This document shows positions 30,843 through 44,700 of a stretch of 64,000 bases of DNA, piece by piece. The stretch is taken from assembly GCA_964035575.1 (NCBI GenBank), contig OZ037869.1, positions 682,001-746,000 of the forward strand. The letters run 5' to 3'. Each line of letters starts with the position of its first letter. Positions within the stretch are counted from its first letter, which is position 1. The DNA is from Rhynchopus sp. YZ270_cl-10 (taxonomy: Eukaryota; Euglenozoa; Diplonemea; Diplonemida; Diplonemidae). The notes under the pieces were generated by a model. The model was not told the origin of the DNA. It worked only from the letters and a program-made list of their open reading frames with translations, and did not search any database. Position numbers and translations under genes: made by a program.

Positions 30843-33103
30843 CCTCCCCGCCTCCTCTTCTCCGCCCGCTTTGGGTGCTAAAGGGTGGTAGCCCGGTTCT
30901 GTTGTGTGTTGTATTGGGCAGGGAATTGGGAATGAGAAGATAAGAAGATATATAGAGAATGAGGGACAGGGAGATAAGAACAAAAAAATAAGGTGGGGTC
31001 TCTTCGTGTTGTTTTTAGTTTTTATGTTTGGGGGGGCATGGGGGGTTTGTGTGTTTTGTTTTTTTTTTTGTTTTTTTTGCTATTTACGGTATCAATTCTT
31101 TTAAGCTCCCTTCCCCCACCCATTTGCCCAGATAATATCAGCTTCCCTTTTGACCCTAAAACCCAATACACTGGATAAGAACAGCAAACAGAAAATCTTA
31201 AACAATAACTGATACATCAGGTGGGGGTTGCTTAAAAAAAAGGGGGGGGAAAAAAACGCTATGTAAAAAAGGATTTGTACAGTCAAAAAGGGGGGGTGTG
31301 GAAAAAAAAAATTGGGGGAATAACGACAAAAGTGAAGGGTTTTCCCACCCCTCTATGGTTTGTCAAATAATAGAAAAACACGGTCAGACCTGTAATAAAA
31401 AAAAGGAAAAATGCATTTTTCTTTAATCAGGGCATAACCTTTTTCCCCCCCTCACCTACGACTTCTGCTTTTTTGTTACAACTTTTCCAGTTAAAATTTT
31501 TGTCCTGAAACCAACAAAAAAAAAAAAATGGGGGTAAAAAAATGGACGCGACTAATGCAACGACCAATATTGTACAGAAAGGAATGAAAAGGGCTTTTAA
31601 AATGAGCAGTGTGCCTCAAGGACACACCGTTTTTTTTAAAAAGTTTTCAATCCCAAAAAAATAAAGAGAGGGGTGCAAAAAAGAATCAGGTGGACAAATA
31701 AGCAATTTGCCAAGGAACATTATTTCGCGAAAAAACCCCCTGAAAAAGTTGGAAGGAGGAGTATAAGAAAAAACTGGCAAAATAGTACCAAAAGTATAAA
31801 CTAGCAAAAAAACGTCTCTGGGACGCAGACGCTAAAAAAAAATGTAGAGGGAAAATGTTTCTATACCTTTTGAACAGGTCAAAGGGGAGCTGGGAAAGGG
31901 GGGGGGGTCCATTCACAGACACAAAAAGAAAATAAAAAAGAAGAAAAAAATGAAAAATAACCTTCATAATTTGGTTCAACCAACTAGTACGTTTTGGGCC
32001 ATTGTTTTTTTGTTTGTTTTTTTGTAATATAATTTTGGGCAGGGTTGTGCCTAGTGCATCCCCGACCCCCAGATTTTCCCAAACCCAACAATCCCAGCAC
32101 AAAAAGACTGGGTGTTGGGTTTGGCGTAAATCTTCCCTCGATTTCCATACCCTTTTTTGAAAAAAAAAAAAAAAAAAATGAAACTAATAATACTGAACGT
32201 GTCACACCATCTCACATTCCATTTGTCTGATTCTCGTTGAATAGACAAAAAAAGGGTGTCGAGGGGAGGGGGTCGCCCCACCCCTCAAAAGAGAAAAAAA
32301 AAAAGAAAAGGAAAAAAAAGGGAAAATAAAAGAAATAAAGAAAGAAGATGAATTGGTAAAAAGGAAAAGACGCTCTGAATGAGAGAACCGTACAAAACAC
32401 TTTTCCCTGCACTACCTCTAGTTACAGCCCCCGATTTTTTTTGTTTTGTTTTTTTTTTTTTGTTTGCTTTTTTCACTTCTTCCCTCACCTCGGCAAAAGG
32501 GAGCAAAGGGCCGGGATAAAACCCAGAAGGCTGCTCTCAATGTCCGTTGGTGTTGTTTTCCCCCCCCTATTCTTTGTTTTGGTTTTGCAATTTCCCTGTC
32601 TTTTGTCTCAATACGTCCGGTCAAAAAAATGAACTACATAAACTAAAATACCTTGCTAGGTGCATTTATCTTTTAGTATCGACACGATGAACCGATGTCT
32701 ATAGACTGGTTCTTCGCACAATGTCACCTGAAGGCTGGGATGTGAACAGACGGCACATCTCCTCCCTTTGAGAGTGTGGCAGAGATGAGACAAAAAAGGG
32801 AGAAACTCTGGTCTGACCCCCCGGTATAAGTGTCACTAGAATACACTACCTGATTCACTGCTTTCCCAACCCAAACAACCCCAATCCCCTTTCTTTTGTA
32901 AAACAGCAAAAACTTTCCTTTTTTTTAACTTTTACTTTGTTAACTATGTGTCACGACTAATAAATGGGGCCCTCAAAGTGGACAAAGAGGGACAGGGTGG
33001 GGGGGTGGGGTGGGGGAAGAACACACAGAATGTCTAAAAATATAAGTCGGTGCACAACCTTTGGAACAAACGAACATAAACTGTAGGTTGTACTGCCAAC
33101 GGT
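30843..33103. other. AT-rich spacer between the two ATPase genes
   Basis: Upstream region of gene A and downstream region of gene B. Many A/T and G homopolymers. A partial family III copy lies at 31810-31833 (ACGTCTCTGGGACGCAG) and a family II copy at 32677-32765. No gene recognised. Confidence 0.6.
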
Positions 33104-36100
33104 TTACCAGTATGTGAAGCGGTCGACCCACTTGGCAATGCGCTCCATGAGGGTGGAGGTGCGCTGGAGCTCCTGCACCTTCATGAAGTGCTCTCTCTTC
33201 TCCTCGGCAGTCCAGTCCGGGTCGGTCTCGAACTCCCTGGACTCCTGGGCCTCTCCCTCCCAGTACTTCTCCTCGTCGTAGTCACCCTTCAGCAGACCCT
33301 GCTCCTTCTGCGCACGGAAGAAGTCAAGTGCGTCTGTAGTGGTGTGGTGTAATGTGGTGGTGTGATGTGATGTAATGGTGTGGTACTGTATTAAAGGGAA
33401 TACTGACTTGTGGGAGTGAAGTACACATGGGTTTCTGAAGGAACAGATACAAGGCGAACAAAGTGCACTTTGAAATGAAAACTAAGGTGTGAGGAAAACC
33501 TCCTGTGCATACCGTCGTGGTGGCGGATGATCCACTTCCTCGTCTCGTCGTAGGTGAAGATGAGGAGCGAGAACGGGATGGCGGGCAGCCAGTACACGAA
33601 GCGAAGCTTCTGCAGACCGAAGATCTGTGAGTGATGGTGGTGGTGGTGGTAGTGTGTAGTGTGGCTTTTCTCTTCTTCCTATCTCATCCTCTCTCCTCTC
33701 TTCTGCATACCACTGCCACTCCGGGGACGTACACAAGGAACGCGGCAAGTGCGGTCTCGAAGAACAGTCCGAAGTTCAGCTGGTCGTTCCTGTGGGTGGT
33801 GGTGGTGTAGTGTGGTAAGGGCGAAACACCTCTGTTAGGCATGCAAAATGGGGGAATCAAATGATGAAGAGTTGGATGAAACCTCTCGTGCTTAGTGACC
33901 TAACAAAATGGGAGAACTGGACAATGCAAAGATGGAGACATACTTCATTCCCTGGTCGAACAGAGACAGACGACGGGTCTTGCAGATCAGAATGTCGGAC
34001 CACTGCACAATCACAATCGACACGAAGAAGGCAGTCTGTGGGAAAGGTGGGAAAGAGATGACAGGTGGGTGGTAAAAGGTTAAAGATTAAAGATGAAAGG
34101 TGCAAGGTTGGTTGAAGCGGTTAAGCGGTTAAAGACATACCTGTGCGGTGGCAAGCGACCTCAGGTTCTCGTTGACAGAGAATCCTCCGAACGGGGGTCC
34201 CTCGGGTGTGAAGTATCCTGCAAGCTGTCCGTGGTACGGGAGCTGCTCCGGAGCGTATCCCTCAGAGTACAGCACTGCGAAGTACGTGTAGAATCTGTGC
34301 AGATTTGGTGTGGTGTCGTGGTTGGTTCAAAGAAAAAGGTAACAGGTAAAAGGCAACACGCAGAATTATTTACATACCCAGCAAGTGCCTGCACAATTCC
34401 GATCTGGAAGTACGAGAACGAAATCAGACGTGTGGTCACAAGGTTGTCGTCAGCGGGACGCGGCTTACGCTTCATGATGTCCTTCTCGGGGTTCTCGTAT
34501 CTGCATGTGGTTGAAAATAGCAACAGAAATGTACTCAAGAAGAGCAGGAAAAGGAAAAGGAAAAGGAAACATACGCAAGCGAAATGGCGGGGATCATGTC
34601 AGTTCCCAAGTCAATGCACAGAATGAGCACAGTGGACAGGGGCAGGGGCAGACCAGCAACAATGAAACTCACGAACGGCGAGATCTCGGGGATGTTCGAC
34701 GACAGGGTGTACGCAATCGACTTCTTCAAGTTGTCGAAGATCAGACGTCCCTCCTTCACACCACGCACAATCGAGGCAAAGTTGTCGTCCATCAGAATCA
34801 TGTCAGCAGCCTCCTTTGTCACGTCAGTTCCGGCGATACCCATGCAGATACCGATGCGGGCCTTGCTCAGGGCGGGTGCGTCGTTCACTCCGTCACCGGT
34901 CACGGCAGTCACCATCTCGTCTCTCTGCGAAAGGGTTGTGTGTGCGTCGTGGTGGTCCAGAAAAGAAAGAAAAGAACACGTCAAAAGAGAAAACAAAACA
35001 AAGTGAAGTTGACAGTGCAAAGGCCTCTGGGACGCAGGCACTGACACTGAAACAAATAACAATACAAAACACATACCACCAACACGGGAAGCCTCTCGCC
35101 GTCAAGTGCCTCACCCCAGGGAAGCTGAGCATCCTCGGGCTTGTCCTGGACGAACTGGTTGGCCATACGGAAGTGGTTGACAATGAAGAGCTTCTGGATC
35201 GGGGACGTACGCGCAAAGACAAGTCCACAGCGACCCTTCTTCAGGACGTACTCGAAGGAGTTGTACCAGTCCATGGTGTAGTTCTCACTGTCCCACTTGG
35301 CAACGGTGTCTCCGCTCACAGCAAGCGAGGTGATGGTGCGCTCAGACTCAGCCTTCTTCGACTCCTCAATGCTGATCTGGTCCTCAACCTCCTTCTGGAA
35401 GGCCTCGCTGAAGTTCGGCTTCACACTCGGGTCCTTCTTCAGGTCGTCAATGTCGTCCTTCGTGAGCGATCCCTTGGAACGAGCCATCTCAAGACCGCGC
35501 TGACCCACAAGACAACGCTCCGTGACAAGCTCCTCCATGGTCTTTCCCCACAGAATACCGATGTTCTTTGCGATGGCAGCGCCGGTACGCGGGTGGTCTC
35601 CCGTCACCATGACAACGTGGATCGAGGCCTCGTGGCAGGTGCGCACAGCCTCCGGCACTCCGGTACGCGGCGGGTCCTGGAGCGCAAGCACACCGGCAAA
35701 GACAAGTCCGTTGTTGCGGCCGGTGTTGCCTCCGTCAAAGCCCTTGTCGTCGCGGAAGTAGGGTCCGTTCTTGCGGGTGAAGTTCGGCTGGCGTGCCTCG
35801 TCACCCCAGCTGTCCGTGCCAGGGGGCAGCTGCAGCATGTTGCGCCACGACCCCACAACGTCGGCACCCTGGCCCAGCTTCTCCTTCGAGGCAATGATGT
35901 CGGCAGGCACGTCAAAGTATCCGAAGCAGAACAGACGCAGACCCTGCGACGCCATCAGCGCAAGCACCTCCTGGAAGGACTCGTCGTAGTCCGCACGCGG
36001 CCTGTACACAAGGTTGTTTCCCTCGTCCACAGCAGCCACCTTGTCCACGAACTGCCACACACGGTCCGCACCTCCCTTCACGAAGCAGCGCACGCTCTGC

Positions 36101-38558
36101 GACCCGTCCGCCTGCGGCATGAAGCACGACGTAAGCATCCACTTGTTCTTCGAGTCAAACGGGATCGTTCCTCCCTTCACGTCCGGGTGCTTCGAGCGCA
36201 TGTTCTCCACACCGCCGCTCTTTCCGCCGCAACGTGCCTCAGCGAACTTCATGATGGCCTGCTCAGACGCGTCTCCCGTCGCTGTGCGCTGCTGGATCGG
36301 CAGGTCGTGGAACTTCGCAATCACCTTTCCAGACCTTCTGTCGATCTTGTCCTTCACGTCCCACTTCGCACTCGAGCACAGCGCACCGATCTGCACAAGG
36401 TCTGCGCACACCTGGTTCCCAACGTACGCAGGCGTCGTCGATGCCATCACCTTCACCTCGTGTCCGGGGAACGGGTTTGCCGACGAGCTGTCTGCGTCCG
36501 GCGACGAGTCCCAGTACGTACCGCCCTGGTCTCCTCCCTTTGCGGGTGCGTATGTCGCAGACCATGCGTTCACCACAGTCATCTTGTTCTGTGTCAGCGT
36601 TCCGGTCTTGTCACTGCAGATGATCGAGGTCGACCCAAGGGTCTCCACGGCCTCCAGGTTCTTCACCAGCACGTTCACGTCCTTCATACGCGTTGCCGTC
36701 AGTGTCAGCGACACCGTCACTGTTGCAAGCAGACCCTCGGGCACGTTCGCCACAATGATACCAATCGTGAAGACAACAACCTCAATCGGTGCAAGCGACA
36801 GACCCAGCGAGATGGCCAAGAAGATGATACCAAGCGACACAGCAATGACAGAGATGATCAGCACGAAACGCTCAATCTCCTTGCGCAGCGGGGTGTCCTC
36901 CTCCTCCTCGTTTGTCGTCATTTCGTACAGCAGTCCCATCACAGTGTAGTCTCCAGTCGCAACGCAAAGCGCAACACACTTTCCTTCCCTTATCTGTGTT
37001 CCAAACATCGCAACGTTCGAGCAGCGAAGAGCGTCCTCCAGTCCAGGCTTTCCGTCGTGCGACTCCGCCCACTTCGAGCTTGCACGCATGATGTGTCCAC
37101 GAACGTCTCCGTCAAGGTCTGCCTCCAGAAGTCCTGCACGCTCCATCTTTTCACGGCATCCGTGCGGCTCGTTGTCCTTTGCAAGTGCGTCGGGCTCTCC
37201 GGTCAGTGCAGACTGCTCCACCTTGAACTCTCCAATTGGCTGCAGAACACGGAAATCGGCGGTGATCTTGTCTCCGAGTCTCAGCAACACAACGTCTCCG
37301 GGCACAAGCTGTGTGTGTGTTTGTTGTGTTGTTGTGTTCGAATGGGTTATTTCCGATATAAAGCATAGAGTAGAGTGGAGTAGAGTATGGAGAGAAACAT
37401 GTGTGGTCACGCAAAAGTAAAAAAGGTGGGCCGTTTGCGAAGTGTCGATGGCAATGTCAACGACGAGGAAAACGTACGGTGACTATGTGTCCACCTGACT
37501 GCCGATGACATCCACACAGACGAAGATGGAGCAAAGCTCCTCTTGCTAGTTGTGACATGTCGGCGTGTATAGCAGTGTTGTGTTGTGTTGTATAGTGTGG
37601 TGTCAAGCAAGGTGTAGCACATACGTCAGTTGACGGGCGTTCCTCCTCTCGGATCGAAGAACCAGGTCCATCGTTACGACGCACCTGGTTGGTAGATCCT
37701 CCTAATTCCTTGAACTTCTGCATCATGTTGTCCGCAGATTGCTCCTGAATGAAGGAGAACACGGAGGTCGCGGTCACAACAACCACCAGCACAACTCCGA
37801 GGTACAACTGTGGGTGGGAGGTGGTGCGGTGGTGTGATGTGATGTAGTGTCATATTCATATTGGTGTCATGTTGATGTGGTGGTGGCAAATAAAGCAAAT
37901 AAAGACATACGTTCTCAGGAGACTTAGGGTCCACAGCATAGGCAATGAAACAGAGAAGACCTCCGACCAACAGCAGCAACGAGAAAAATCCAGTGAACTG
38001 CAAAAACAGCTTCATCAACGGCGACACCACGTTCTTGGGCGTCAGCTCGTTCTTCCCCCACATGGCGAACAGCTGCTCCCATTCTTTATTCGACAGACCT
38101 TTGCTGTCTCCCGGCTTGTCGTGGTTGATCGACGTCACAATCCCGCTCCGTTCCCACACTGCGTTCGGGTCCGTCGGTGCCCCGCTGGGCTTTGCGTACA
38201 CGTGGTCGCACTCTCCGTTCTCGATCTTCGCAGCCACCTGCCAGTACTGCACCTCTTTGCTTGTCGCAATCTTCGACGGGCCATTTCCGTCTCTGCGCAC
38301 AAGCGTGCTCTTCTTCTTCACCAGCATGCTGCGGTCTCTCGCCACGTCAGAGTCCAGGTTCGCAATCTCCTCCTGCAGCTTCTCCGACCACACCAGTTTC
38401 TTGTCGTCCCCCTCGCCCGTCACTGTGTAGTCCTCCGGCTTCACCGGCGGCTTGCCTGCTCCCTTCAGCCTCGCGTTCATCTGCGCGATTTGCTCATCGA
38501 TCGCGTGACCGTGGTCCCCGGTCAGCGCATCCGTCGCCTCCTCCACTGTCTGGCCCAT
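33104..38558 (-). CDS. P-type IIC cation ATPase alpha subunit, gene B, with extended C terminus
   Basis: Ten exons: 38558-37911, 37807-37625, 37308-35077, 34924-34575, 34500-34378, 34294-34141, 34035-33944, 33789-33711, 33624-33513, 33333-33104; 1400 residues. Same pump family as gene A: TGE near 314, [13 protein letters not shown] near 460-473, Asp about 510 in [46 protein letters not shown] and [11 protein letters not shown]. The N-terminal cytosolic part is about 200 residues, longer than usual. After the normal end ([14 protein letters not shown]) a further 76 residues rich in Glu and Lys follow, closing FTYW like gene A. Blocks around M4, the phosphorylation site and M5-M6 are nearly identical to gene A at DNA level. 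A family III repeat sits in the intron after 35077. Confidence 0.92.
35001..35050. repeat. Dispersed repeat family III (GAAGTTGAYAGTGCAAA...GGGACGCAGGCACTGACACT)
   Basis: Here in an intron of ATPase B. Full or partial copies at 41072-41135, 41814-41880 and 31810-31833; weaker ones near 48167-48190, 52287-52345 and 54985-55030. The two copies at 41 kb continue with GCGGGTTATCG. Copies share about 50-60 bp and then diverge. Confidence 0.6.
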
Positions 38559-41500
38559 TTTGGCCGAAGCGCTGTAAGCGCCGGTTTTCTGTCTAAAGAT
38601 AGCCCCTTTGGGATGTCTCCTGTTACGTGGTGGTGAGGGCGGTAAGGGTTACGAAGGGTTACGAACATATTCAAAATATCATTAATTTTTGTAGCATATT
38701 TTTAGTAGTTTTTTTTTTTTGTAGTGTTTTTTTTTTTTTGTTGTTTTTGTGGTTTTATGTTATTTTTTTTTTGCCTTTTTTTGTTTTTGTTGTTTTTTTT
38801 TGTTGCTGCTTTGTGTGTTTCGTTCACACTTTGGGAATCACACCGAGATGTGCTTTTGGCCCTTGCCTGTCTTTTCTCTTCTTGCGAACACAGCGTTACC
38901 TTGTTTCTGCCGATTCCAATATTTCATTATTTTCTTCTGTACCCCCCTCGAAGAGTGTTTCCGCGCAGATATCATTTATCTTTCCTCCGTTTTCGTTCTC
39001 AAGCAGCAATGGGGTAAAAGGACACAAAGCAAGGAATATATACCTGACCCGAACTCCCCCCCAACCCCCTCTACACCCCCTTCGCTCTCGACTACGTTCA
39101 CTTCCCCCCGCCCCCGAGCGCCGTCGCTGTTGTCTTGTAAAACTCAGTTTTTTTTTGTTTGCCGTTTTGTGGTATTTTAGTGTTTTCCAACCAAAAAAGA
39201 GAAAAAAAAAGAAAAAGAACCCAAGGATCTAACTATAAACCCAAGGAATTTCATGGTAAGAAAGTGTGTTTGAAGAAAAGAACGGAGTTAAGTGCAAATA
39301 ATGGAACACTCAACAACTACATCGTCAACGGAGAAAGAAAACGGGTACATTTTTTTAAAGGGTGTTTGTAAAAAAAAGGGGGGGATAAATCTTTACTTGG
39401 TAGCATCACGTCTACAAAGTAGGTTACAGTGGGGGAGAAAAAAAAGAAAGCAAGCCAGAGAACACGGTACCACATATATTTTTTTTTAGTTCTTAGCTGC
39501 TGGAAAGAGTAACATAAAAAAAAAAATCGTGGGCTAAAAAAAATGGGGAAACGAAAAGGGTAGAACGACCTACAAAGGGTTATTTACTATTTTATTTTTG
39601 AGGGAGGAATATGGGGTAAAGGCAAAAGGCGGGAACGGGGGGCGGTAACAAAAATCTTATGCGATACTAAGCCCCCCCCTCCCACCAATTCGGTTTTTTC
39701 AATATTTATCTCAGATGTCTCGCTTTTTTCCCCCTCGTATGGACCTCTTCAATGAAAAAAAAAATCACACCCTTATGACTATAGTGGCGAAGAAAAATGC
39801 AAAAAAAAATAAAATCTCGATCAATGTGCCTTACACACAATCATGTAAAACAAAGCAAAAAAAAACAAAATCTCGAAATGTGAACGGTCCAAAGGCATGC
39901 CACATATTTTCAAGAAAAAACGAGGCATTTTTTTTCTCTTTCAAATTGCCGGCTTTTTTTTTGTAGCGCAAACACACCATGAATGTGTCTCGCTATTTTT
40001 TTTTAAATTGGTGGAGAGAAGAGGGGGTTTTGGGGAGAACAGCGGAGGCCAAAAAATACACAGAACTAACTGCGTTCATTTGACAAAATAAAACCCCGCC
40101 TTTTTTAATTATTACAGTGTCTCGACCATCCTTTGTGTGTGGGTACTTGTAAATGGTACCTCCCTTTTCTCACCTCTCCTTAAACTCGCTGCTGAGAACT
40201 AATCTTTGGAAACCGGTCTTCCGAATACACAGGGTTTAAGGTGAGCGTCGACAAATAAGAAGAAAAAAAAAGGGGTGGGTGGGAAGGGGAAGGGGGTGAA
40301 TCACGTACACAGCAGGGTCGAGCGCCGAGTTGCTTTTTAATGTTTTAGAGTGGTAGCCATGTCACCATGTCTTTGTTCCCCCTTTTCACAAGGACTTTTT
40401 ACTATAAAAGAAAAAACAGTGGGTTCGAAAACGGTGTGCTTCCACCCGTTGTTGACTTTGTGAATCGTTGTTTTCTATACTTACAAAAACGAAAAAAAAA
40501 ATGGGGAGTTGACATCATTGTCAACTCACTTATCACAACGTGCAAAAAAAGTTTGGTTGAACTGAGAGTGCACAAAAACCTCCCGCTTGTTCCCACAAGC
40601 ACAAATCTCTTTTTTTTTTTTTTTTTTCCTCTTGAAAACCTCATATTTTTTTCCCTCTGGAGCGAGAAACGTAAGAAGAAACTGATAAAACAGCACTTTA
40701 GAGGAGGGGGGGGAAATGAAAAGAAAACTTGAAAGATGAATGTGTACCGGACATGCCTCTTTAAAACAAGAATCACCACTAACACCGTAACACATCACCA
40801 CACATCGCATCAAAAGGTAAGAATCAAACGAACTTGGCAAAAAAAAAAAAGGAAAAAAAACCACAAAAAAGGTGTGCATTCAAAAAAAAAACGTGCACAG
40901 TGAGGGGGGAAAGTGGGGGATAAATACAGAACAATCACAACATCTCTCTTCCCTCTCTTACCCATTTTTTTCCCTCACTTTTTTTTTCTGAAAGGCAACA
41001 ATAACCCACGTGAGTGGTGCTCCTTAGGGGAAAAATGTAAACAGAAGAGACGGTCTAACAAAACGAAAGAAAAGTGAAGTTGATAGTGCAAAACGCCTCT
41101 GGGACGCAGGCACTTGACACTCTGCGGGTTATCGAACCCCCCCCCCCCCCCCCCCCGGAATGTGTTGCACTTTGGAGTTGCTGACAGGGAAACTGTACCG
41201 CTTTCGGAGCCACGCAGAAAAATACGAAACAAAAAAAAACCCCCCAGAATACCAAACAAAAGCCCCCCTTCCCAAAAAAATCATCAATTCAAAAACTCTT
41301 GAGCTGAAAGAAAAATAGAGGTTTGTAAGCCGAACCTAAGCCTCTCTGTGTTTTTGGTCACCTAAAAGCAAAAAAATCGATCTGGAACAGTGTATCAACG
41401 TCCCTTGCCAATAGGGCACGAGAATTTTGGGTCGTAAATCAGGTCCTGTTGTGTGGAAGTGTCGTTTTTGAATAGTTTGCCTTTTTTTCAATCAGTCGGT

Positions 41501-41704
41501 AATTTAAAAATGAAAAGGTTGTAAGATGAGTCAAATGAAGGACGCTGATCATCTTCGATCCCCACACTCTCGTTCTTGATTAATGAAGACATTCTTTGTC
41601 GAATGCTTTCGCAGAAGTTCGTCTTCCCGCGATCTAAGAATTACTTTGATCACAATTGTTAGCGTGCAAATAACTGCATATGCACGCCCCGTGCACGCAC
41701 ACTT
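38559..41704. other. AT-rich spacer between ATPase B and the kinesin
   Basis: No gene recognised. Holds long T and A runs, a C-run of about 20 at 41137-41157, a family I-like repeat at 40726-40770, a family III repeat at 41072-41135 and a family I repeat at 41316-41364. The last 300 bp could hold a further 3' exon of the kinesin, which I cannot confirm. Confidence 0.55.
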
Positions 41705-44700
41705 CTACAAACAAGTGCATACCTCATCCGCCAGCAGCTTCCAGATGATACACGTCCTGAAAATGTCGATACCAGAGTGGTAGCGGAGCTCTCCCTGTAA
41801 TGTGAAGTGGGTAAAAGTGAAGTTGATAGTGCAAAAACGTCTCTGGGACGCAGGCACTGACACTCCGCGGGTTATCGCATCCCGTAAAAAAATTGAGATG
41901 TTTTTTGATAAATTGTTGGAGTAGTGTAGTTGCCTCGGTTGTACTGCCACAGTTGTGCAATCTCCTTTTTTTTAGTAGTTTCGACAATCATCCTGTCCAA
42001 TCGCCCGAAGGCTAATGTATTTCAAAGATAGGTGCAGACCATCCTTAACCCAAAGAACGTTTCAGATCTTTTTAAAACAGCACGCTGTTTCTCCCACAGC
42101 GGCAATGAAAACAGGGGGAGAGAGAGCGCACAAAAGATGAGAATACAAACCTTGGTCACAAGCAAGGCGTTCTTGCTGTTCATATGCGGGGGGTGGATGC
42201 CACCCATTGCTTGGAAGACTTTGTGTGTGTCGCCGTTGAAGAGCTTTCTGTACCCGAGGACTTCGTCACGCTTTTCCTTGACGATGTTGCGGAGCTTCTT
42301 AAGGAGCGACGGTCTGATGTGGTGCAGGCTGAGGACGGCACGCTCTTCTGAGGAGAGGGACATTGCGATCTTCGTTTCCTCGGGGTCGTTCAGAAGCTCA
42401 AAGTCAAGCTTCTCACCCCACACAGGCTCCTTCTTCGTAAGGTTCGACAGCCCCAACAGCCAGGCCTCAAACTCCGCCACAGAGTCCGCCACCACATCAA
42501 TCGTCCGCTTCCCATCCTTCACAACAAGCGTAAACGACTGATAAAAACCCTCTGTCGTAGGACCAACTTTGCTCTTCCTCTTGAACACCTTGCTGTACAT
42601 CCCCATCACAATGCCTGTTTTAAATGGGTGTTTTTAGAAATCTTGAGGTTGGGGGTTTTTGAAAAAATGCCATACCGGTGATGTCAGGGAGAAGCACTCC
42701 ACGCTTGCCTTTGTCGCCTGGCGTAGGGACGGGTTCGGTCCAGGTAAGTTCGTTCTGGCCGGACCCAACGCATGGGAGGTAGAACTTCCTCTTGTGGGGT
42801 TTGCCTGTCCGTCCGTGCTTGGTGAGGATGGTGCCAGTGTAGAGGTAGCGAAGCAGCTCGCCCACCAGGTGCTCCTTGTCGTAGATGGACATGAGGTACA
42901 TCTTGTCCGCCTCCTCCTCGTCGTACTTCTTCGTAATGTCGGACGCCACATTGCGTGCCTGTCTCGCCTGCTGCAAGACCTGCCTCTGCCGCTGCTTTGC
43001 CTTCTCCTCTGCAATCTTCTTCGCCTCCTCCTCCTTCTTCTTCTGCGAAGACATGAAGTCATACTGCACAGGCTTCGGCGACGCCTCCTCCTTCTGCTGC
43101 TCTGCGTACGCAGCATCGGGAGAGGTGAGGTCTTCCGAGTCCGATTCGTAGTCGGTCTCGATAGCAGCGTCAGGGTAGCTGGTGGGGGAGAAGGAGGGCT
43201 GGTGGATGTGTGTCACGGAGAGCGGGTTGGGCCAGTTCTCTGAGGGAAGGAGGCGGGTGAGGTGGTCGAAGGTCTCTCCGTCGTGAAGCGATGCGGTGCC
43301 TTCTGAGACGCGGACGGAACGGTCGACAAGCCAGTTGACGATTTCCTCTGCGAAGGGGTGTGCTGTCTGCAGGCGGTGGTCGTTTTCTGCCTTCTTCTCT
43401 TTGAGAAGCTTGGCAACATCGATACGGTGCCGCATGTAGTCGAGTTGGTGGTTGCGTAGGTGGATCAGGTTGTCGAAGAGCTCCTGTGAGTGCACATAGT
43501 GCGCCTCTGCACGTTGCGCCTCTTCCTCCTCCTTGCCCTCATTCCTGAACTCCTCACCCTGCCTTGCCCTGTCAATCTCATCTCCCTTCAACGCCAGCTG
43601 CTCCTTCAGCTGAGTCACCTCCAAATCCAACACCTTGTTCTCCTCCTCCAGCTTCACCAGCTGGTCCTCCGCCGAGCGGCGTTGCTTCCGCACCTTCTTC
43701 GCTTCTGCCGTCTTTGCCTCGATCTCCCCCTTCTTCTCGGCCTCAATCCGCACCACATCCTGCTGTGTCTTCTCCAGATCCACCGTCAGCTTCTCAATAC
43801 CCTTCAGCAGGTCCGACTGCTTCGTCTGCATCTGTTTAATCTCTTTCTCCGCAAGGTCCTTCGCAAGCTGCTTGATCTCATCCTCCTCACGCTGCTCTTT
43901 GATTGCTTTCCTCTTCTCCACTTCAAGGTTGTAGTTCCCGCAGACTTCTTCCAAAAGCTTTTGACGGGCAGATTCATCTTTGAGCGACACATGGCGGATA
44001 CGGGATGGTGTCCTGTAGTGGGTAATTATTTTAAAGCACAACACAAAATGCAAGATGCATAAGCCTCTCGCCACCACGGTAGCAAAGGCGGCATTGTGAG
44101 TGTCATAAGTAGGCAATAGGGTGTGGTGTGACATACTGCAAGATGAACTCGTGGAGCACTGTAGCAATACGCAGGTCTCCACACAGCTCCTCCAGCTTCT
44201 TCAAACGTTCGAGGTACTCAATCTCTGCCTGTGGATCCACTGATACACTCTGCGCCTTGATCTCCTTCACCTTGTTCGCAAAGTTCAGCGTCGACTTCGA
44301 CTCCGAGTACGAACTCGTTGCAGGAGAAAGGTTAGCACACAGCAGCACCTTACAGTTCGGGTCTGTGAACACCGACTTCAGTGTCAACGTCAACGTGCTG
44401 TCTCGGTACGAAACGTGCTTCGACCCTTTGTACAGCCCGGTCACAACGGTTCCCAGTACACTGTGAATCAAAAGCGTGGTGAAGATATTTTTAAACTTTT
44501 GGATGGAGCTTGTCTATCGCAAGCGTTGTATCAAAGCAAAATAAGAGGAACCAAACAATGCTGATCTCCTCTAAGACAAATGAGTGTTTTCTTCGTTGAA
44601 CGCAGCCAAAATAGGTAGTCAAATCCTGCTGAAACATACGTTAAAGACATGTTGATGGAGATCGCCTCCTCCTTCATCTTCCCCTCCACAAGAGAACGTC

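Noticed and set aside
34816-37368. An 850-codon plus-strand frame opposite ATPase B
   Set aside because: Antisense shadow of a conserved pump exon; composition is typical of such shadows.
41072-41140. A tRNA-like gene at GCGGGTTATCGAACCCC
   Set aside because: No second arm, anticodon loop or acceptor stem can be drawn; the other copy of the repeat (41814) lacks the AACCCC run.
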